Positions 17,081 through 25,348 of a stretch of 54,296 nucleotides of DNA are shown one piece after another (position 1 is the stretch's first letter; the number at the start of each line of letters is the position of its first letter). The notes below the pieces were generated by a model. It was given only the letters and a program-made list of their open reading frames with translations. It was not told the DNA's origin and did not search any database. The stretch is taken from assembly GCA_965656195.1 (NCBI GenBank), contig CBFHJL010000003.1, positions 1 through 54,296 of the forward strand. Direction: 5' to 3'. A program made the position numbers and the translations under genes. The stretch is from Brumimicrobium sp965656195 (GTDB taxonomy: Bacteria; Bacteroidota; Bacteroidia; Flavobacteriales_D; Crocinitomicaceae).

Positions 17081-17117
17081 AAAAAAAGCCGCAACTTAAA
17101 AGTTGCGGCTTTTTTAT
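17081..17117. terminator. Bidirectional terminator between the dioxygenase gene and rocD
   Basis: Stem GCCGCAACT (17088-17096) with AGTTGCGGC (17101-17109), loop TAAA, flanked by A-run and T-run. It serves the convergent genes on both sides. Confidence 0.92.
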
Positions 17118-17130
17118 TGATCAATAGATC

Positions 17131-18414
17131 TTATTTCTTAAACTCTGTAAGTGTCTTTTCAATAATTGCTACACAGTCCATGAGTTGTTCTTCATTCATA
17201 ACCAATGGTGGTGCAAATCGAATAATGTTCCCATGCGTTGGCTTGGCAATAAGTCCATTCTCTTTTAATGCCATACAGATATCCCAAGCTGTAGTTGAAT
17301 CTTCAGTATCATTAATCAAAACAGCATTAAGCATTCCTTTACCTCTAACCTTAGTTACCAGATCTGTGTTATCAATGATGCGATTCATCTCCTTTCGGAA
17401 AATATCCCCCAAACGTCTAGCATTTTGAGCAAGCTTCTCGTCACCGATAACCTCCAATGCCGCAACCGCAACTTTTGCAGCTAAGGGGTTTCCTCCAAAT
17501 GTTGAACCATGCTGACCAGGCTGAATCACATTCATAATCTCGTCATCTGCAAGTACTGCAGAAACAGGATATACACCTCCTGAAATAGCTTTTCCTAGCA
17601 CTACCATGTCTGGGCGAACGTAAGTATCTTTCTGACGCTCACAGTGGCCTTCACATGAACAATTACCACATACAGCAAGTAAACTTCCTGTTCTTGCTAT
17701 TCCTGTTTGAACCTCATCAGCAATAAACGTAACGTTGTGCTTATCACAAAGTCTTCTTGCCTCGGCCATGTAGTTATCTGCTGGTGTATAAACACCAGCC
17801 TCCCCTTGAATTGGTTCTACTAGAAAACCAGCAACATTATCTTGTTGTAATGCTTCATCTAAAGCCTCAACATCATTATATGGAATCTTAATGAATCCCG
17901 GCGTATAAGGACCGAACTCATTACGAGCTGTATCATCGTTAGAAAAGGATATTATTGTGGTCGTACGTCCGTGAAAGTTATTTTCACAAACAACTATTTT
18001 AGCTTGATCCTCTGCAATACCTTTGGTTTGATAAGCATGCTTTCTACAGATTTTTATTGCTGTTTCCACTGCTTCAGCACCTGAGTTCATTGCCAATACC
18101 TTATCGAACTTAAAGAATTCAGTTACAAATTTCTCAAACGGGCCTAAAGTATCATTGTAAAATGCTCGCGATGTCAATGTCAATGTTTCAGCTTGCTCTT
18201 TAAGCGCACCAACAATATGAGGGTGACAATGACCTTGATTTACTGCTGAGTATGCCGACAAAAAATCATAATATCTTTTACCTTCGACATCCCATACATA
18301 AACTCCATCACCTTTTGACAAAACAACTGGAAGTGGGTGGTAATTGTGTGCACCATGCTTCTCTTCCATTTTGATCAAGTCTTCCGACGATAATTTTTCT
18401 AACGTTGAGCTCAT
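17131..18414 (-). CDS. rocD: Ornithine-oxo-acid aminotransferase
   Basis: A 427-aa PLP enzyme (class III aminotransferase) that moves the delta-amino group of ornithine to 2-oxoglutarate, giving glutamate semialdehyde for PruA. Visible blocks: FLSAYSAVNQGHCHPHIV, AMNSGAEAVETAIK, HGRTTTIISFSND, the PLP-binding aspartate in FIADEVQTGIARTG, the Schiff-base lysine Lys275 in VVLGKAISGGVYP, and HGSTFGGNPLA. Between residues 248 and 262 there is a cysteine-rich insertion (Cys249, 252, 254 and 258, spaced CxxCxCxxxC) that I do not know from the textbook enzyme. It has its own promoter and shares a terminator with the convergent dioxygenase gene. Confidence 0.94.
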   Translation of the reverse strand: MSSTLEKLSSEDLIKMEEKHGAHNYHPLPVVLSKGDGVYVWDVEGKRYYDFLSAYSAVNQGHCHPHIVGALKEQAETLTLTSRAFYNDTLGPFEKFVTEFFKFDKVLAMNSGAEAVETAIKICRKHAYQTKGIAEDQAKIVVCENNFHGRTTTIISFSNDDTARNEFGPYTPGFIKIPYNDVEALDEALQQDNVAGFLVEPIQGEAGVYTPADNYMAEARRLCDKHNVTFIADEVQTGIARTGSLLAVCGNCSCEGHCERQKDTYVRPDMVVLGKAISGGVYPVSAVLADDEIMNVIQPGQHGSTFGGNPLAAKVAVAALEVIGDEKLAQNARRLGDIFRKEMNRIIDNTDLVTKVRGKGMLNAVLINDTEDSTTAWDICMALKENGLIAKPTHGNIIRFAPPLVMNEEQLMDCVAIIEKTLTEFKK

Positions 18415-18476
18415 AAATTTCTTCTTTAATAAAGTTTAAGGAATTAACTAAATAGCTTGTTAATTCTATGCTTCCA

Positions 18477-18506
18477 CAAAGATACAAATATTAAATATAT
18501 AACAAA
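18477..18506 (-). promoter_or_regulatory. Promoter of rocD
   Basis: On the minus strand: TTTG (18506-18503), an 18-nt spacer and an exact TATCTTTG -7 box (18484-18477). The start codon lies 62 nt downstream. Confidence 0.65.
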
Positions 18507-18550
18507 GACAGGCTCTTCCGAATCCCTCTATCCTTGGGTAATTTATGGTT

Positions 18551-19318
18551 CTACCTTACAAAAACCCATTCATTATTAGTAGACAATTCTTCGTTAAAAG
18601 AATACCCATCTACATTGTACCCTTTAAGATCCTCAACCGACTTGTATTGCTGTTGAATGATATCTCTAGCCATTGCTCCTCTTGCATGCTTGGCATACAT
18701 CATTACTACTTTATACTTGTCTCCTTTCAACTCCTTGAATACTGGAGTTATTACGCTAGCGTTGAGTGACTTTTTATCGATTGCTTTGAAGTATTCATTT
18801 GAAGCGAGATTAATAATAACCTCACCTTCTTTCATTTCATCATTCAAGTATTCAGAAAGCTGAGTACCCCAATATTTGTATAGGTTTTTCTTGGATGGTG
18901 TAACACTCCATTTCGTCCCCATTTCCAACCTGTATGGATACATAAGATCCAAAGGTCTTAGAATACCATATAAACCAGATAAAATTCTAATTTGATCTTG
19001 AGCTCTTTCTAAATCAGACCTTGACATAGTGTCAACATCTATACCCTTGTATACTTCTCCTGTAAACACAGTTATCGCAGGTTTGGCTCCCTCACCTTCA
19101 CTCACTGGCTTTTCCCAATTTTGATAACGATCATAATTCAAATCTGTCAGTTGTGCAGATAAACTCATTAAATCACTCAGCTTCTTTTTTGATGTTTTTT
19201 GCAATTTCTTAGCTAGATAATCTGCTTCATCAAGAAACGGAGCTACAGTTGTGGTTGGTGTATCAATACCTCTCGAATAATCTAGAGATTTGGCTGGAGA
19301 AAGTAATATTTTCATCAT
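18551..19318 (-). CDS. yaaA: Peroxide stress protein YaaA (DUF328 family)
   Basis: A 255-aa cytoplasmic protein matching YaaA/UPF0246 along its length: MKILLSPAKSLDY at the N-terminus, ITVFTGEVYKGID, RILSGLYGILRPLDLMYPYRLEMG, INLASNEYFKAID, VVMMYAKHARGAMAR and the C-terminal GYNVDGYSFNEELS. In E. coli YaaA limits free iron and DNA damage during peroxide stress. Two ATG codons (19318 and 19315) are possible. It is divergent from grpE, and both share a 189-bp region with repeated TGTCAG motifs, which suggests stress-linked control. A promoter lies between it and rocD. Confidence 0.93.
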   Translation of the reverse strand: MMKILLSPAKSLDYSRGIDTPTTTVAPFLDEADYLAKKLQKTSKKKLSDLMSLSAQLTDLNYDRYQNWEKPVSEGEGAKPAITVFTGEVYKGIDVDTMSRSDLERAQDQIRILSGLYGILRPLDLMYPYRLEMGTKWSVTPSKKNLYKYWGTQLSEYLNDEMKEGEVIINLASNEYFKAIDKKSLNASVITPVFKELKGDKYKVVMMYAKHARGAMARDIIQQQYKSVEDLKGYNVDGYSFNEELSTNNEWVFVR

Positions 19319-19330
19319 TCAGAGTTTACA

Positions 19331-19338
19331 CAAAAATA
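19331..19338 (-). promoter_or_regulatory. -7 box (TATTTTTG) for yaaA
   Basis: Exact TAnnTTTG on the minus strand, 12 nt before the first ATG at 19318. Confidence 0.45.
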
Positions 19339-19378
19339 CAATTTATAATCACTTTTGTTCATTGCCAATAGCTGCTGT

Positions 19379-19444
19379 ATTTGTGTCAGAGTAAGTGACG
19401 TATTTACTGACATTTCTTCTTTTTATGCCTCTATTTGTGTCAGA
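19379..19444. promoter_or_regulatory. TGTCAG motif cluster between yaaA and grpE
   Basis: The 12-mer ATTTGTGTCAGA occurs twice in direct orientation (19379-19390 and 19433-19444, 54 bp apart). An inverted CTGACA lies between them (19407-19412), and the first copy and this arm form TGTCAG-x2-TAA facing TTACTGACA. The second copy ends 24 nt before the grpE -7 box. It is a candidate binding region for a stress regulator; it is not a CIRCE element. Confidence 0.45.
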
Positions 19445-19468
19445 ATGTCCAAAATCAAGGAATGGCAA

Positions 19469-19476
19469 TATCTTTG
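19469..19476 (+). promoter_or_regulatory. -7 box (TATCTTTG) for grpE-dnaJ
   Basis: Exact TAnnTTTG, 31 nt before the grpE ATG. No TTTG at the normal -33 distance; the repeated TGTCAGA motif sits just upstream instead. Confidence 0.5.
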
Positions 19477-19507
19477 AGAACTCCGTATAGGTATAAATTG
19501 AATAGCA

Positions 19508-20074
19508 ATGAAAAAGAATAAAGATAAAGAAATACATGATGAGGCAGAGCATGATGCTCAGCAACATGAAAAGGAGGTTCAGGAAGAACAGCAAGAAAAA
19601 GAGAATCAAAATCAAGAAGATATTGATCCAGAAGAAGAGTTCACTTTGAAATACAATGAGTTGAACGATAAATATCTTCGCTTATACTCTGATTTTGACA
19701 ATTATAGAAAAAGAACAATCAAAGAAAAGGGAGATCTCATTTCATCAGCTGGTAGAGACGTGATGAAAGATCTACTCAGTGTTCTTGACGATTTCGAAAG
19801 AGCAATCGAGTCAAATGAAAATTCTGAAGACCCCGATTCGATAAAGGAAGGGTTTCAGCTAATTTATAATAAATTCAAAAATACGCTAACACAGAAAGGC
19901 CTGACGCCTATGGATAGTAAAGGCGAAAAGTTTGATATTGATCACCATGAAGCTATCACCAATATTCCCGCTCAGAATGACGAGGATAAAGGCAAAGTAA
20001 TGGATGTCATCGAGAAAGGATATTTCCTTAATGATAAAGTATTACGATATGCAAAAGTCGTAGTGGGACAATAA
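19508..20074 (+). CDS. grpE: Nucleotide exchange factor GrpE
   Basis: A 188-aa partner of DnaK that drives ADP release. The first ~50 residues are a very charged, Glu/Gln/Lys-rich disordered tail. A long coiled coil follows (KYNELNDKYLRLYSDFDNYRKRT), then the family block LLSVLDDFERAIE and the C-terminal beta-wing motif MDSKGEKFDIDHHEAI, with NDKVLRYAKVVVG at the end. It lies 10 bp before dnaJ, in one operon; dnaK is not in the window, as is common in Flavobacteriia. The upstream TGTCAG motifs may provide stress control. Confidence 0.96.
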   Translation: MKKNKDKEIHDEAEHDAQQHEKEVQEEQQEKENQNQEDIDPEEEFTLKYNELNDKYLRLYSDFDNYRKRTIKEKGDLISSAGRDVMKDLLSVLDDFERAIESNENSEDPDSIKEGFQLIYNKFKNTLTQKGLTPMDSKGEKFDIDHHEAITNIPAQNDEDKGKVMDVIEKGYFLNDKVLRYAKVVVGQ

Positions 20075-20084
20075 GAAAAGAAAT

Positions 20085-21215
20085 ATGAGTGGAAAAAGAG
20101 ATTATTACGAGGTTTTAGGTGTCAGTAAATCAGCGAATGCTTCTGAAATCAAAAAGGCATACCGTAAACTAGCACTCAAATACCATCCTGATAAAAATCC
20201 TGATGATGCTGGAGCAGAGGCTAAATTTAAAGAGGCTGCAGAAGCATATGAAGTACTGAGTAACGATCAGAAAAAACAACGTTACGATCAATTTGGTCAT
20301 GCGGGTGTTGGAGGTGCCGCTGGAGGAGGCGCTGGAGGCTTTGGAGGGATGGATATGGATGACATATTCTCTCAATTTGGAGATATTTTCGGTGGTTTCG
20401 GTGGAGGCGGAAGACAGCGCGGTGGAGGCGGACAGCGTCAACGTGCTGCTAGAGGAACAAACCTTCGAGTTAAGATTAAAATGACACTGGACGAAGTAAT
20501 GGACGGTGTTAAGAAAAAGATCAAGGTAAATAAATTGGTCAATGCGGATGGTGTGACATTCAAGGATTGTCAAACCTGTAAAGGATCTGGTCGCGTTCAG
20601 CGTGTTACACAGACTTTTCTAGGAGCAATGCAAACGGCCTCAACATGTCCAAATTGTCAAGGAACAGGAAAAATAATTGATAAGAAACCTTCCGATGCTG
20701 ATAGTCAAGGATTAAAACGTAAGGAAGAAGTTATTGAAATTGAAATACCTGCTGGTGTTGAAGATGGAATGCAACTTTCTGTTGGCGGAAAAGGTAATGC
20801 TGGACCATTTAACGGTATAGCTGGTGACTTGTTAGTTGTTGTTGAGGTTATTGACCATGACGAACTGCGCAGAGATGGTCAAAATGTGCACTACGAAGCA
20901 TTTATTAATTTTGCTGATGCTGCTTTAGGAGGAAGTATTGAGGTACCGACAATCAAAAGTAGAGCCAAAATAAAAATTGAGCCTGGAACGCAAAGTGGAA
21001 AAATGCTTAGACTAAGAGGTAAAGGCCTTCCGAGCGTACAAGCTTACGGAACGGGAGATCAGTTTGTGCATATAAACGTTTGGACTCCTAAAAAACTTTC
21101 GAAAGAGGAAGAAGGTTTACTCGAAAAATTGCGTGAAAGTGAGAACTTCCACCCTAACCCAGATGGCAAGGAAAAAGGATTTTTTCAAAGAGTGAAAGAT
21201 ATGTTTAGTAATTAG
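20085..21215 (+). CDS. dnaJ: Chaperone DnaJ with shortened zinc finger
   Basis: A 376-aa Hsp40 co-chaperone. The J domain (1-70) has the HPD motif at residues 34-36; a Gly/Phe-rich linker (71-122) follows. The cysteine-rich region has only two CxxCxGxG units, CQTCKGSG (Cys162, Cys165) and CPNCQGTG (Cys188, Cys191), where the textbook protein has four; this makes one zinc centre instead of two. The C-terminal substrate-binding domains are normal (EIEIPAGVEDGMQLSVGGKGN, GDLLVVVEV, LRLRGKGLPS). The shortened finger is a known trait of flavobacterial DnaJ, as far as I recall. It is in an operon with grpE, closed by a bidirectional terminator. Confidence 0.96.
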   Translation: MSGKRDYYEVLGVSKSANASEIKKAYRKLALKYHPDKNPDDAGAEAKFKEAAEAYEVLSNDQKKQRYDQFGHAGVGGAAGGGAGGFGGMDMDDIFSQFGDIFGGFGGGGRQRGGGGQRQRAARGTNLRVKIKMTLDEVMDGVKKKIKVNKLVNADGVTFKDCQTCKGSGRVQRVTQTFLGAMQTASTCPNCQGTGKIIDKKPSDADSQGLKRKEEVIEIEIPAGVEDGMQLSVGGKGNAGPFNGIAGDLLVVVEVIDHDELRRDGQNVHYEAFINFADAALGGSIEVPTIKSRAKIKIEPGTQSGKMLRLRGKGLPSVQAYGTGDQFVHINVWTPKKLSKEEEGLLEKLRESENFHPNPDGKEKGFFQRVKDMFSN

Positions 21216-21230
21216 TGGTAGGTAATTCAC

Positions 21231-21265
21231 AAAAAAAGCGGCTTAATCATTAAGCCGCTTTTTTT
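21231..21265. terminator. Bidirectional terminator between dnaJ and the TPR/PD40 gene
   Basis: Stem GCGGCTTAA (21238-21246) with TTAAGCCGC (21250-21258), loop TCA, A-run before and T-run after. Confidence 0.92.
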
Positions 21266-21280
21266 ATCAATATATATCAA

Positions 21281-22654
21281 TTAAGGAATTTTCCACCCTT
21301 CTAAATTCAATTGAAAAATATCGATACTTGCCTTGTTACCTTGAAGCCTATATGTTGAGATCAAAGCAGTGTTCATTTTTGGATAATATTTGAAGAATAT
21401 ATCGTTGTTAACAGAATTAAACGTCGGACCAAGATTCTTTGGTTCAGACCAACTATCACCAAGATTCTCTGTTACATATACATCATAACCTCCAAGACCT
21501 TCTCTTGAATCAGACGAAAAGAATAAATACCTTCCATCTGATGTAATGTATGGAGTAGTTTCATTCCCCAAAGAATTAACTGACATTGGAAGCTTCTCTG
21601 CTTCACCCCAATTATTGCCATCCTTATAGACAACATAAATATCTGACAGTGATTTCTCTCCTTCACGGCCACTCACAAAGTACATCGTGTTTCCGTCTGC
21701 AGTAAGCGTAGGGTTACCGTCATAAAACGAGGTGTTCACGGATTTATTCTTGATTGGCTTTGGAGTGCTCCATCGATTCTCTTTCGTTCTTTCCGAAACA
21801 CAAATATCTGAGCTCTGTGTCGTATTTTTAGAATCTAGATTTGATGTATTTACAGTCAAATAAACTGTATTCCCATCTGGCGTCAAATGACTAATTGCAT
21901 CAAACCCTTCAGTATTTAAACGTTCAATATCATTGGAAGCTTCAACCCAGTCTTCAGCTTCCTCATCCCAATTAGAGAAATATACATCCTCAAAGTAACG
22001 TTGATCATCTGGATTTATATTCCCTCCTTTTGTATCCGGTCTTCTAGAAATAAAATAAACAGTCTTACCATCAATAGAGAAAATAGCACCATAATCGTCA
22101 TAACCTGAATTAATTTGTGAAGAAACTAACTTTTTCTCAGCAATTGGCGCTTGACCCTGAATGGATTGAGCAAATGCGATTTCATTTATTTTTTGATCCA
22201 CATCATACGCTCTCTTCTTTGCATTATTTAATTGTATTTTAGCTAAATCATAATTCATTCTAGCACTATCCAAAATAGCCTGACGGTGATAAGACTCACC
22301 TAAAAGCATAAACACCTCACCATCATCAGCTTGACTCAAAGATTCAGCAATCTTAGCATACTTTAAAGCATACCCATAGTTATTCATATTGTAATGAGCT
22401 CTTCCGATCCAATACGCAGCTCTTGCACTATACTTATCTCGAACGTACGCCTCTCTGAATTTACGAAGTGCATCTCTCATCTTACCTAGATTGAAGAATT
22501 TCTTTCCTTCGTCGATCAGATAAAGTGCTGCTGTTCGGTCAATAATATTAGAAGTAGAGTCTGATACCGGCACCGGTCTAGTCGTTGCCATCGCTGGTAA
22601 CGAAATAAGAATCATAAATGCTGATACAATAAAAAGTCCAAAAAACTTCTTCAT
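21281..22654 (-). CDS. Exported TPR and PD40-propeller protein
   Basis: A 457-aa protein with a clear signal peptide from the ATG at 22654 (MKKFFGLFIVSAFMILIS, ending PAMA); an ATG at 22675 would only lengthen the N-terminus. Residues ~35-140 form TPR helices (AAYWIGRAHYNMNNYGYALKYA). Residues ~165-457 form a PD40/WD40-like beta-propeller, with blades such as DDYGAIFSIDGKTVYFIS, ISHLTPDGNTVYLTV, GNPTLTADGNTMYFVS and TTPYITSDGRYLFFSS. This matches the first two modules of the PorE-like protein at 4361-6403 but lacks the CRD and OmpA domains. It is probably an envelope scaffold; its function is unknown. Confidence 0.82.
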   Translation of the reverse strand: MKKFFGLFIVSAFMILISLPAMATTRPVPVSDSTSNIIDRTAALYLIDEGKKFFNLGKMRDALRKFREAYVRDKYSARAAYWIGRAHYNMNNYGYALKYAKIAESLSQADDGEVFMLLGESYHRQAILDSARMNYDLAKIQLNNAKKRAYDVDQKINEIAFAQSIQGQAPIAEKKLVSSQINSGYDDYGAIFSIDGKTVYFISRRPDTKGGNINPDDQRYFEDVYFSNWDEEAEDWVEASNDIERLNTEGFDAISHLTPDGNTVYLTVNTSNLDSKNTTQSSDICVSERTKENRWSTPKPIKNKSVNTSFYDGNPTLTADGNTMYFVSGREGEKSLSDIYVVYKDGNNWGEAEKLPMSVNSLGNETTPYITSDGRYLFFSSDSREGLGGYDVYVTENLGDSWSEPKNLGPTFNSVNNDIFFKYYPKMNTALISTYRLQGNKASIDIFQLNLEGWKIP

Positions 22655-22732
22655 AGTCAATCTGTGTTGGTTCATTAAAAGAATTACATCTTCTTACTAC
22701 AATAATAAAAAGACTACTTGTAAAAATGCTGA

Positions 22733-22758
22733 CAAAGATAAAAAATAGTTCTTAACAA
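22733..22758 (-). promoter_or_regulatory. Putative promoter of the TPR/PD40 gene
   Basis: Exact TATCTTTG -7 box at 22740-22733 on the minus strand; a TTG lies 15 nt upstream (22758-22756), a shorter spacer than usual. Confidence 0.45.
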
Positions 22759-22797
22759 TCTAGTTATTACGGTTGATTACCTGCAGTTTAAGAAGAA

Positions 22798-23670
22798 CTA
22801 TTCATCTTCATCATTCGTCTTTTCAGAGTAAATATTTGTATTGAGATCTACAAGATCATGCATCGACAAGGTAGCTGCGACTATTGCCAAAATAGGAGAA
22901 CAAGAAGCTAAAAACCATAGAACTACCTGGAGTAAACTTGTCCCTAACGTTTGAAATGGATGATCTAGAAAATTAGAGTAATCCACCATCGCAGAAAGAT
23001 CTACAGGAACTAGAATAAGCAGCGAGTATACCGACCCTATTGCTATAGCCAAACCTCTGTGACGACGCATAAAATGTATACTCTGATCAATATCTAACCT
23101 TCTTCGCTCATTAATGTAATCAATGAAGCTAAACCCATAGTAGAAGAAACCGATTACAAAAGTCAAATAAAAAACAGGAGATTGGTGTGCTTCTTCCCAT
23201 CCGAAGGCAGACACTAAAATAATTAAGAGGAAAAAGATATATTCCCACATTACATTTCTAAGCGCGATTCGAAGTCCTCTTTTCACATCATGTAAAGTCT
23301 GTTTTAAACTAAACGGATATGTGTTATTCGTTAATTTCTTTTCTACTTTCTGCGATAGAATCGAAAGTAAAGGTGATAGAATAACAACCACAATGTACTT
23401 TGCGAATTTCATCAAGATCAAACCGATAGTGATGCTTAATAACATTTTGATCATGAACCAAATCGTTTCATTCATATTGGAACACTCTGTACAGCCTAAA
23501 CGAGGGTCCCAACTTGCCTGCCATGTTGCAAACTGATTACCGATATAGTAAATCACAAGCATTAGCGCAGCTGGAATTGGAAAATACCAATATAGCTTAT
23601 GCGCTTGGATGAACTTAATGGCCTTCCAATACGATTTAACTCCTAATGCAAAATGTTTAAAAAACTTCAT
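22798..23670 (-). CDS. EI24-domain integral membrane protein
   Basis: A 290-aa polytopic protein with about six hydrophobic segments (for example WYFPIPAALMLVIYYIG, MLLSITIGLILMKFAKYIVVVILSPLLSILSQ, YIFFLLIILVSAF, VFYLTFVIGFFYYGFSF). The SFIDYINERRRLD stretch and the loop before the last segments resemble the EI24/CysZ-like family of membrane proteins. CysZ moves sulfate, but no cysteine-synthesis gene is nearby, so a transport role is not assumed. Two cysteines sit in a loop (GCTECSN). The ATG at 23670 is preferred over an in-frame TTG at 23700. It is divergent from purB, and a promoter separates it from the downstream TPR/PD40 gene. Confidence 0.7.
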   Translation of the reverse strand: MKFFKHFALGVKSYWKAIKFIQAHKLYWYFPIPAALMLVIYYIGNQFATWQASWDPRLGCTECSNMNETIWFMIKMLLSITIGLILMKFAKYIVVVILSPLLSILSQKVEKKLTNNTYPFSLKQTLHDVKRGLRIALRNVMWEYIFFLLIILVSAFGWEEAHQSPVFYLTFVIGFFYYGFSFIDYINERRRLDIDQSIHFMRRHRGLAIAIGSVYSLLILVPVDLSAMVDYSNFLDHPFQTLGTSLLQVVLWFLASCSPILAIVAATLSMHDLVDLNTNIYSEKTNDEDE

Positions 23671-23738
23671 CTTTAGATCAGTGATTTCAAAAGTAATCAA
23701 AGCACATTAATTAGCCTCTTCTTTTTATTCAGATTTAC

Positions 23739-23746
23739 TATCTTTG
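23739..23746 (+). promoter_or_regulatory. -7 box (TATCTTTG) for purB
   Basis: Exact TAnnTTTG, 22 nt before the purB ATG; no clear -33 element. Confidence 0.5.
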
Positions 23747-23768
23747 AGCTTTTCCTAAAAAAATAGCA

Positions 23769-25112
23769 ATGGATTTAAATACCCTTACAGCAATATCTCC
23801 AATCGACGGTCGCTACAGAAGAAAGGTTTCTGAATTGGCTCCTTTCTTTTCCGAATACGGACTTATAAAGTATCGTGTTCTTGTGGAAATCGAATATCTC
23901 ATTGCAATGGTAGAAAATGGTGTTGATCCACTTGCTGACTTTCCAAAGGATCGTTTTGAAGAACTCCGTGACATTTACCGTAATTTCACTGAAGATAATG
24001 CGCTGGAAATTAAAAACACAGAAAAAACAACAAACCACGATGTAAAGGCTGTTGAGTATTTTGTTAAAGCTCAAATGGAAAACAAAGGCCTTAACGAATT
24101 CTTGGAATTTGTTCATTTTGGATTAACTTCTCAGGATATCAATAATACGGCCGTACCGCTTTCAATGAAACTTGCTGTTTCAGAGGTATACCTACCTGAA
24201 TTGAATAAAGTTGTTGATCAACTTGACGCTTTTGTTGAGGAATGGAACAATATTCCAATGCTTGCTAAAACACATGGTCAACCAGCTTCACCAACACGAT
24301 TAGGAAAGGAAATGCTGGTATTTAGTGAACGTCTTAAAATCCAGATGGAACAACTAAAAAACATTCCTTTTTCTGCAAAATTCGGAGGTGCAACAGGAAA
24401 TATGAATGCTCATAAAGTTGCTTTCCCTGAAAATGACTGGGTTGCTTTCGCAAACAATTTTGTAGCGAAGCACCTTGGCTTGACAAGAAGTCAAACTACC
24501 ACTCAAATAGAACATTACGATAACTTGGCCGCACTGTTTGACGCAATGAAACGTATCAACAGTATTATCATTGATCTAGACCGTGATATGTGGACATACA
24601 TTTCCATGGAGTACTTTAAGCAAAAACTGAAAGAAGGTGAAGTAGGTTCAAGTGCTATGCCGCACAAAGTGAATCCTATTGACTTTGAAAACTCTGAAGG
24701 GAACCTTGGGATTTCTAGTGCGATTCTTGAACATCTCGCAGCGAAACTTCCTGTTTCACGCTTACAACGCGATTTAACTGACTCCACAGTTCTAAGAAAT
24801 GTTGGCGTCCCATTAGGACATGCCATAATCGGTTTTAAATCCACACAGGCTGGATTAAGTAAGCTTTTACTGAATAGACCTGCTCTAGAAAAAGACCTTG
24901 ACAACAACTGGGCTGTAGTAGCGGAAGCTATTCAAACCATTCTAAGAAGAGAAGGTTTCCCGAAACCTTATGAAGCCTTAAAAGGTTTGACAAGAAAAAA
25001 TGAAAAGATAACACAAGACACTGTTCATGCTTTTGTCAACACATTGGATGTTAGTGAAACTATTAAGGCAGAATTAAAAGCTATTACCCCTCACAATTAC
25101 ACAGGAGTATAG
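23769..25112 (+). CDS. purB: Adenylosuccinate lyase
   Basis: A 447-aa member of the fumarase/aspartase superfamily that acts twice in purine synthesis, releasing fumarate from SAICAR and from adenylosuccinate. Visible blocks are AISPIDGRYRRK near the start, NHDVKAVEYF, HFGLTSQDINNTA, MLAKTHGQPASPT, and the superfamily signature GSSAMPHKVNPIDFEN carrying the flexible catalytic-loop serine. The length and the opening match the E. coli-like subgroup. It converges with the small zinc-finger gene with only 5 bp between, and no terminator hairpin is visible. purL lies 17 kb further on. Confidence 0.96.
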   Translation: MDLNTLTAISPIDGRYRRKVSELAPFFSEYGLIKYRVLVEIEYLIAMVENGVDPLADFPKDRFEELRDIYRNFTEDNALEIKNTEKTTNHDVKAVEYFVKAQMENKGLNEFLEFVHFGLTSQDINNTAVPLSMKLAVSEVYLPELNKVVDQLDAFVEEWNNIPMLAKTHGQPASPTRLGKEMLVFSERLKIQMEQLKNIPFSAKFGGATGNMNAHKVAFPENDWVAFANNFVAKHLGLTRSQTTTQIEHYDNLAALFDAMKRINSIIIDLDRDMWTYISMEYFKQKLKEGEVGSSAMPHKVNPIDFENSEGNLGISSAILEHLAAKLPVSRLQRDLTDSTVLRNVGVPLGHAIIGFKSTQAGLSKLLLNRPALEKDLDNNWAVVAEAIQTILRREGFPKPYEALKGLTRKNEKITQDTVHAFVNTLDVSETIKAELKAITPHNYTGV

Positions 25113-25117
25113 CAACG

Positions 25118-25339
25118 CTAAAGATTATTTTTAATCTCAGCTCTTTCGTCTTTCGTCAACTTTGACAATGAAGGATTTAGATTCTTTAGTAATCGATCTA
25201 AATAATCAGAATCTTTTGAAAAGTTCCTGCATAACTTACAGATAGCAAGGTGTGTTTTAACCTGTACTTTTTCTTTCAAGCTAAGTCCGACAATTTTTTT
25301 CTTTTCGACAAGTTCAGTAATGTCTTTACAACTTTTCAT
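25118..25339 (-). CDS. Small zinc-binding anti-sigma-like protein
   Basis: A 73-aa soluble protein starting at the ATG at 25339, 9 bp after the stop codon of the ECF sigma gene. It holds an HLAICKLC motif (HxxxCxxC), the core of zf-HC2/ZAS zinc anti-sigma domains, after a Cys near the start (MKSC). The rest is Lys/Leu-rich and helical. There is no transmembrane segment, so it would be a soluble anti-sigma of the RsrA/ZAS sort instead of a membrane-bound one. Its role is inferred from gene pairing and motif only. A TTG six bases upstream is less likely to be the start. Confidence 0.65.
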   Translation of the reverse strand: MKSCKDITELVEKKKIVGLSLKEKVQVKTHLAICKLCRNFSKDSDYLDRLLKNLNPSLSKLTKDERAEIKNNL

Positions 25340-25348
25340 GCTCAAAAT

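Noticed and set aside
18545..18863. Open frames on the plus strand inside yaaA
   Set aside because: Shadow frames of a strongly recognised gene, with no start context or protein features.
19349..19615. Minus-strand frame with a hydrophobic N-terminus over the grpE start
   Set aside because: It is antisense to the Lys/Glu-rich start of grpE, which gives Phe/Leu/Ile runs by complement; not a real membrane protein.
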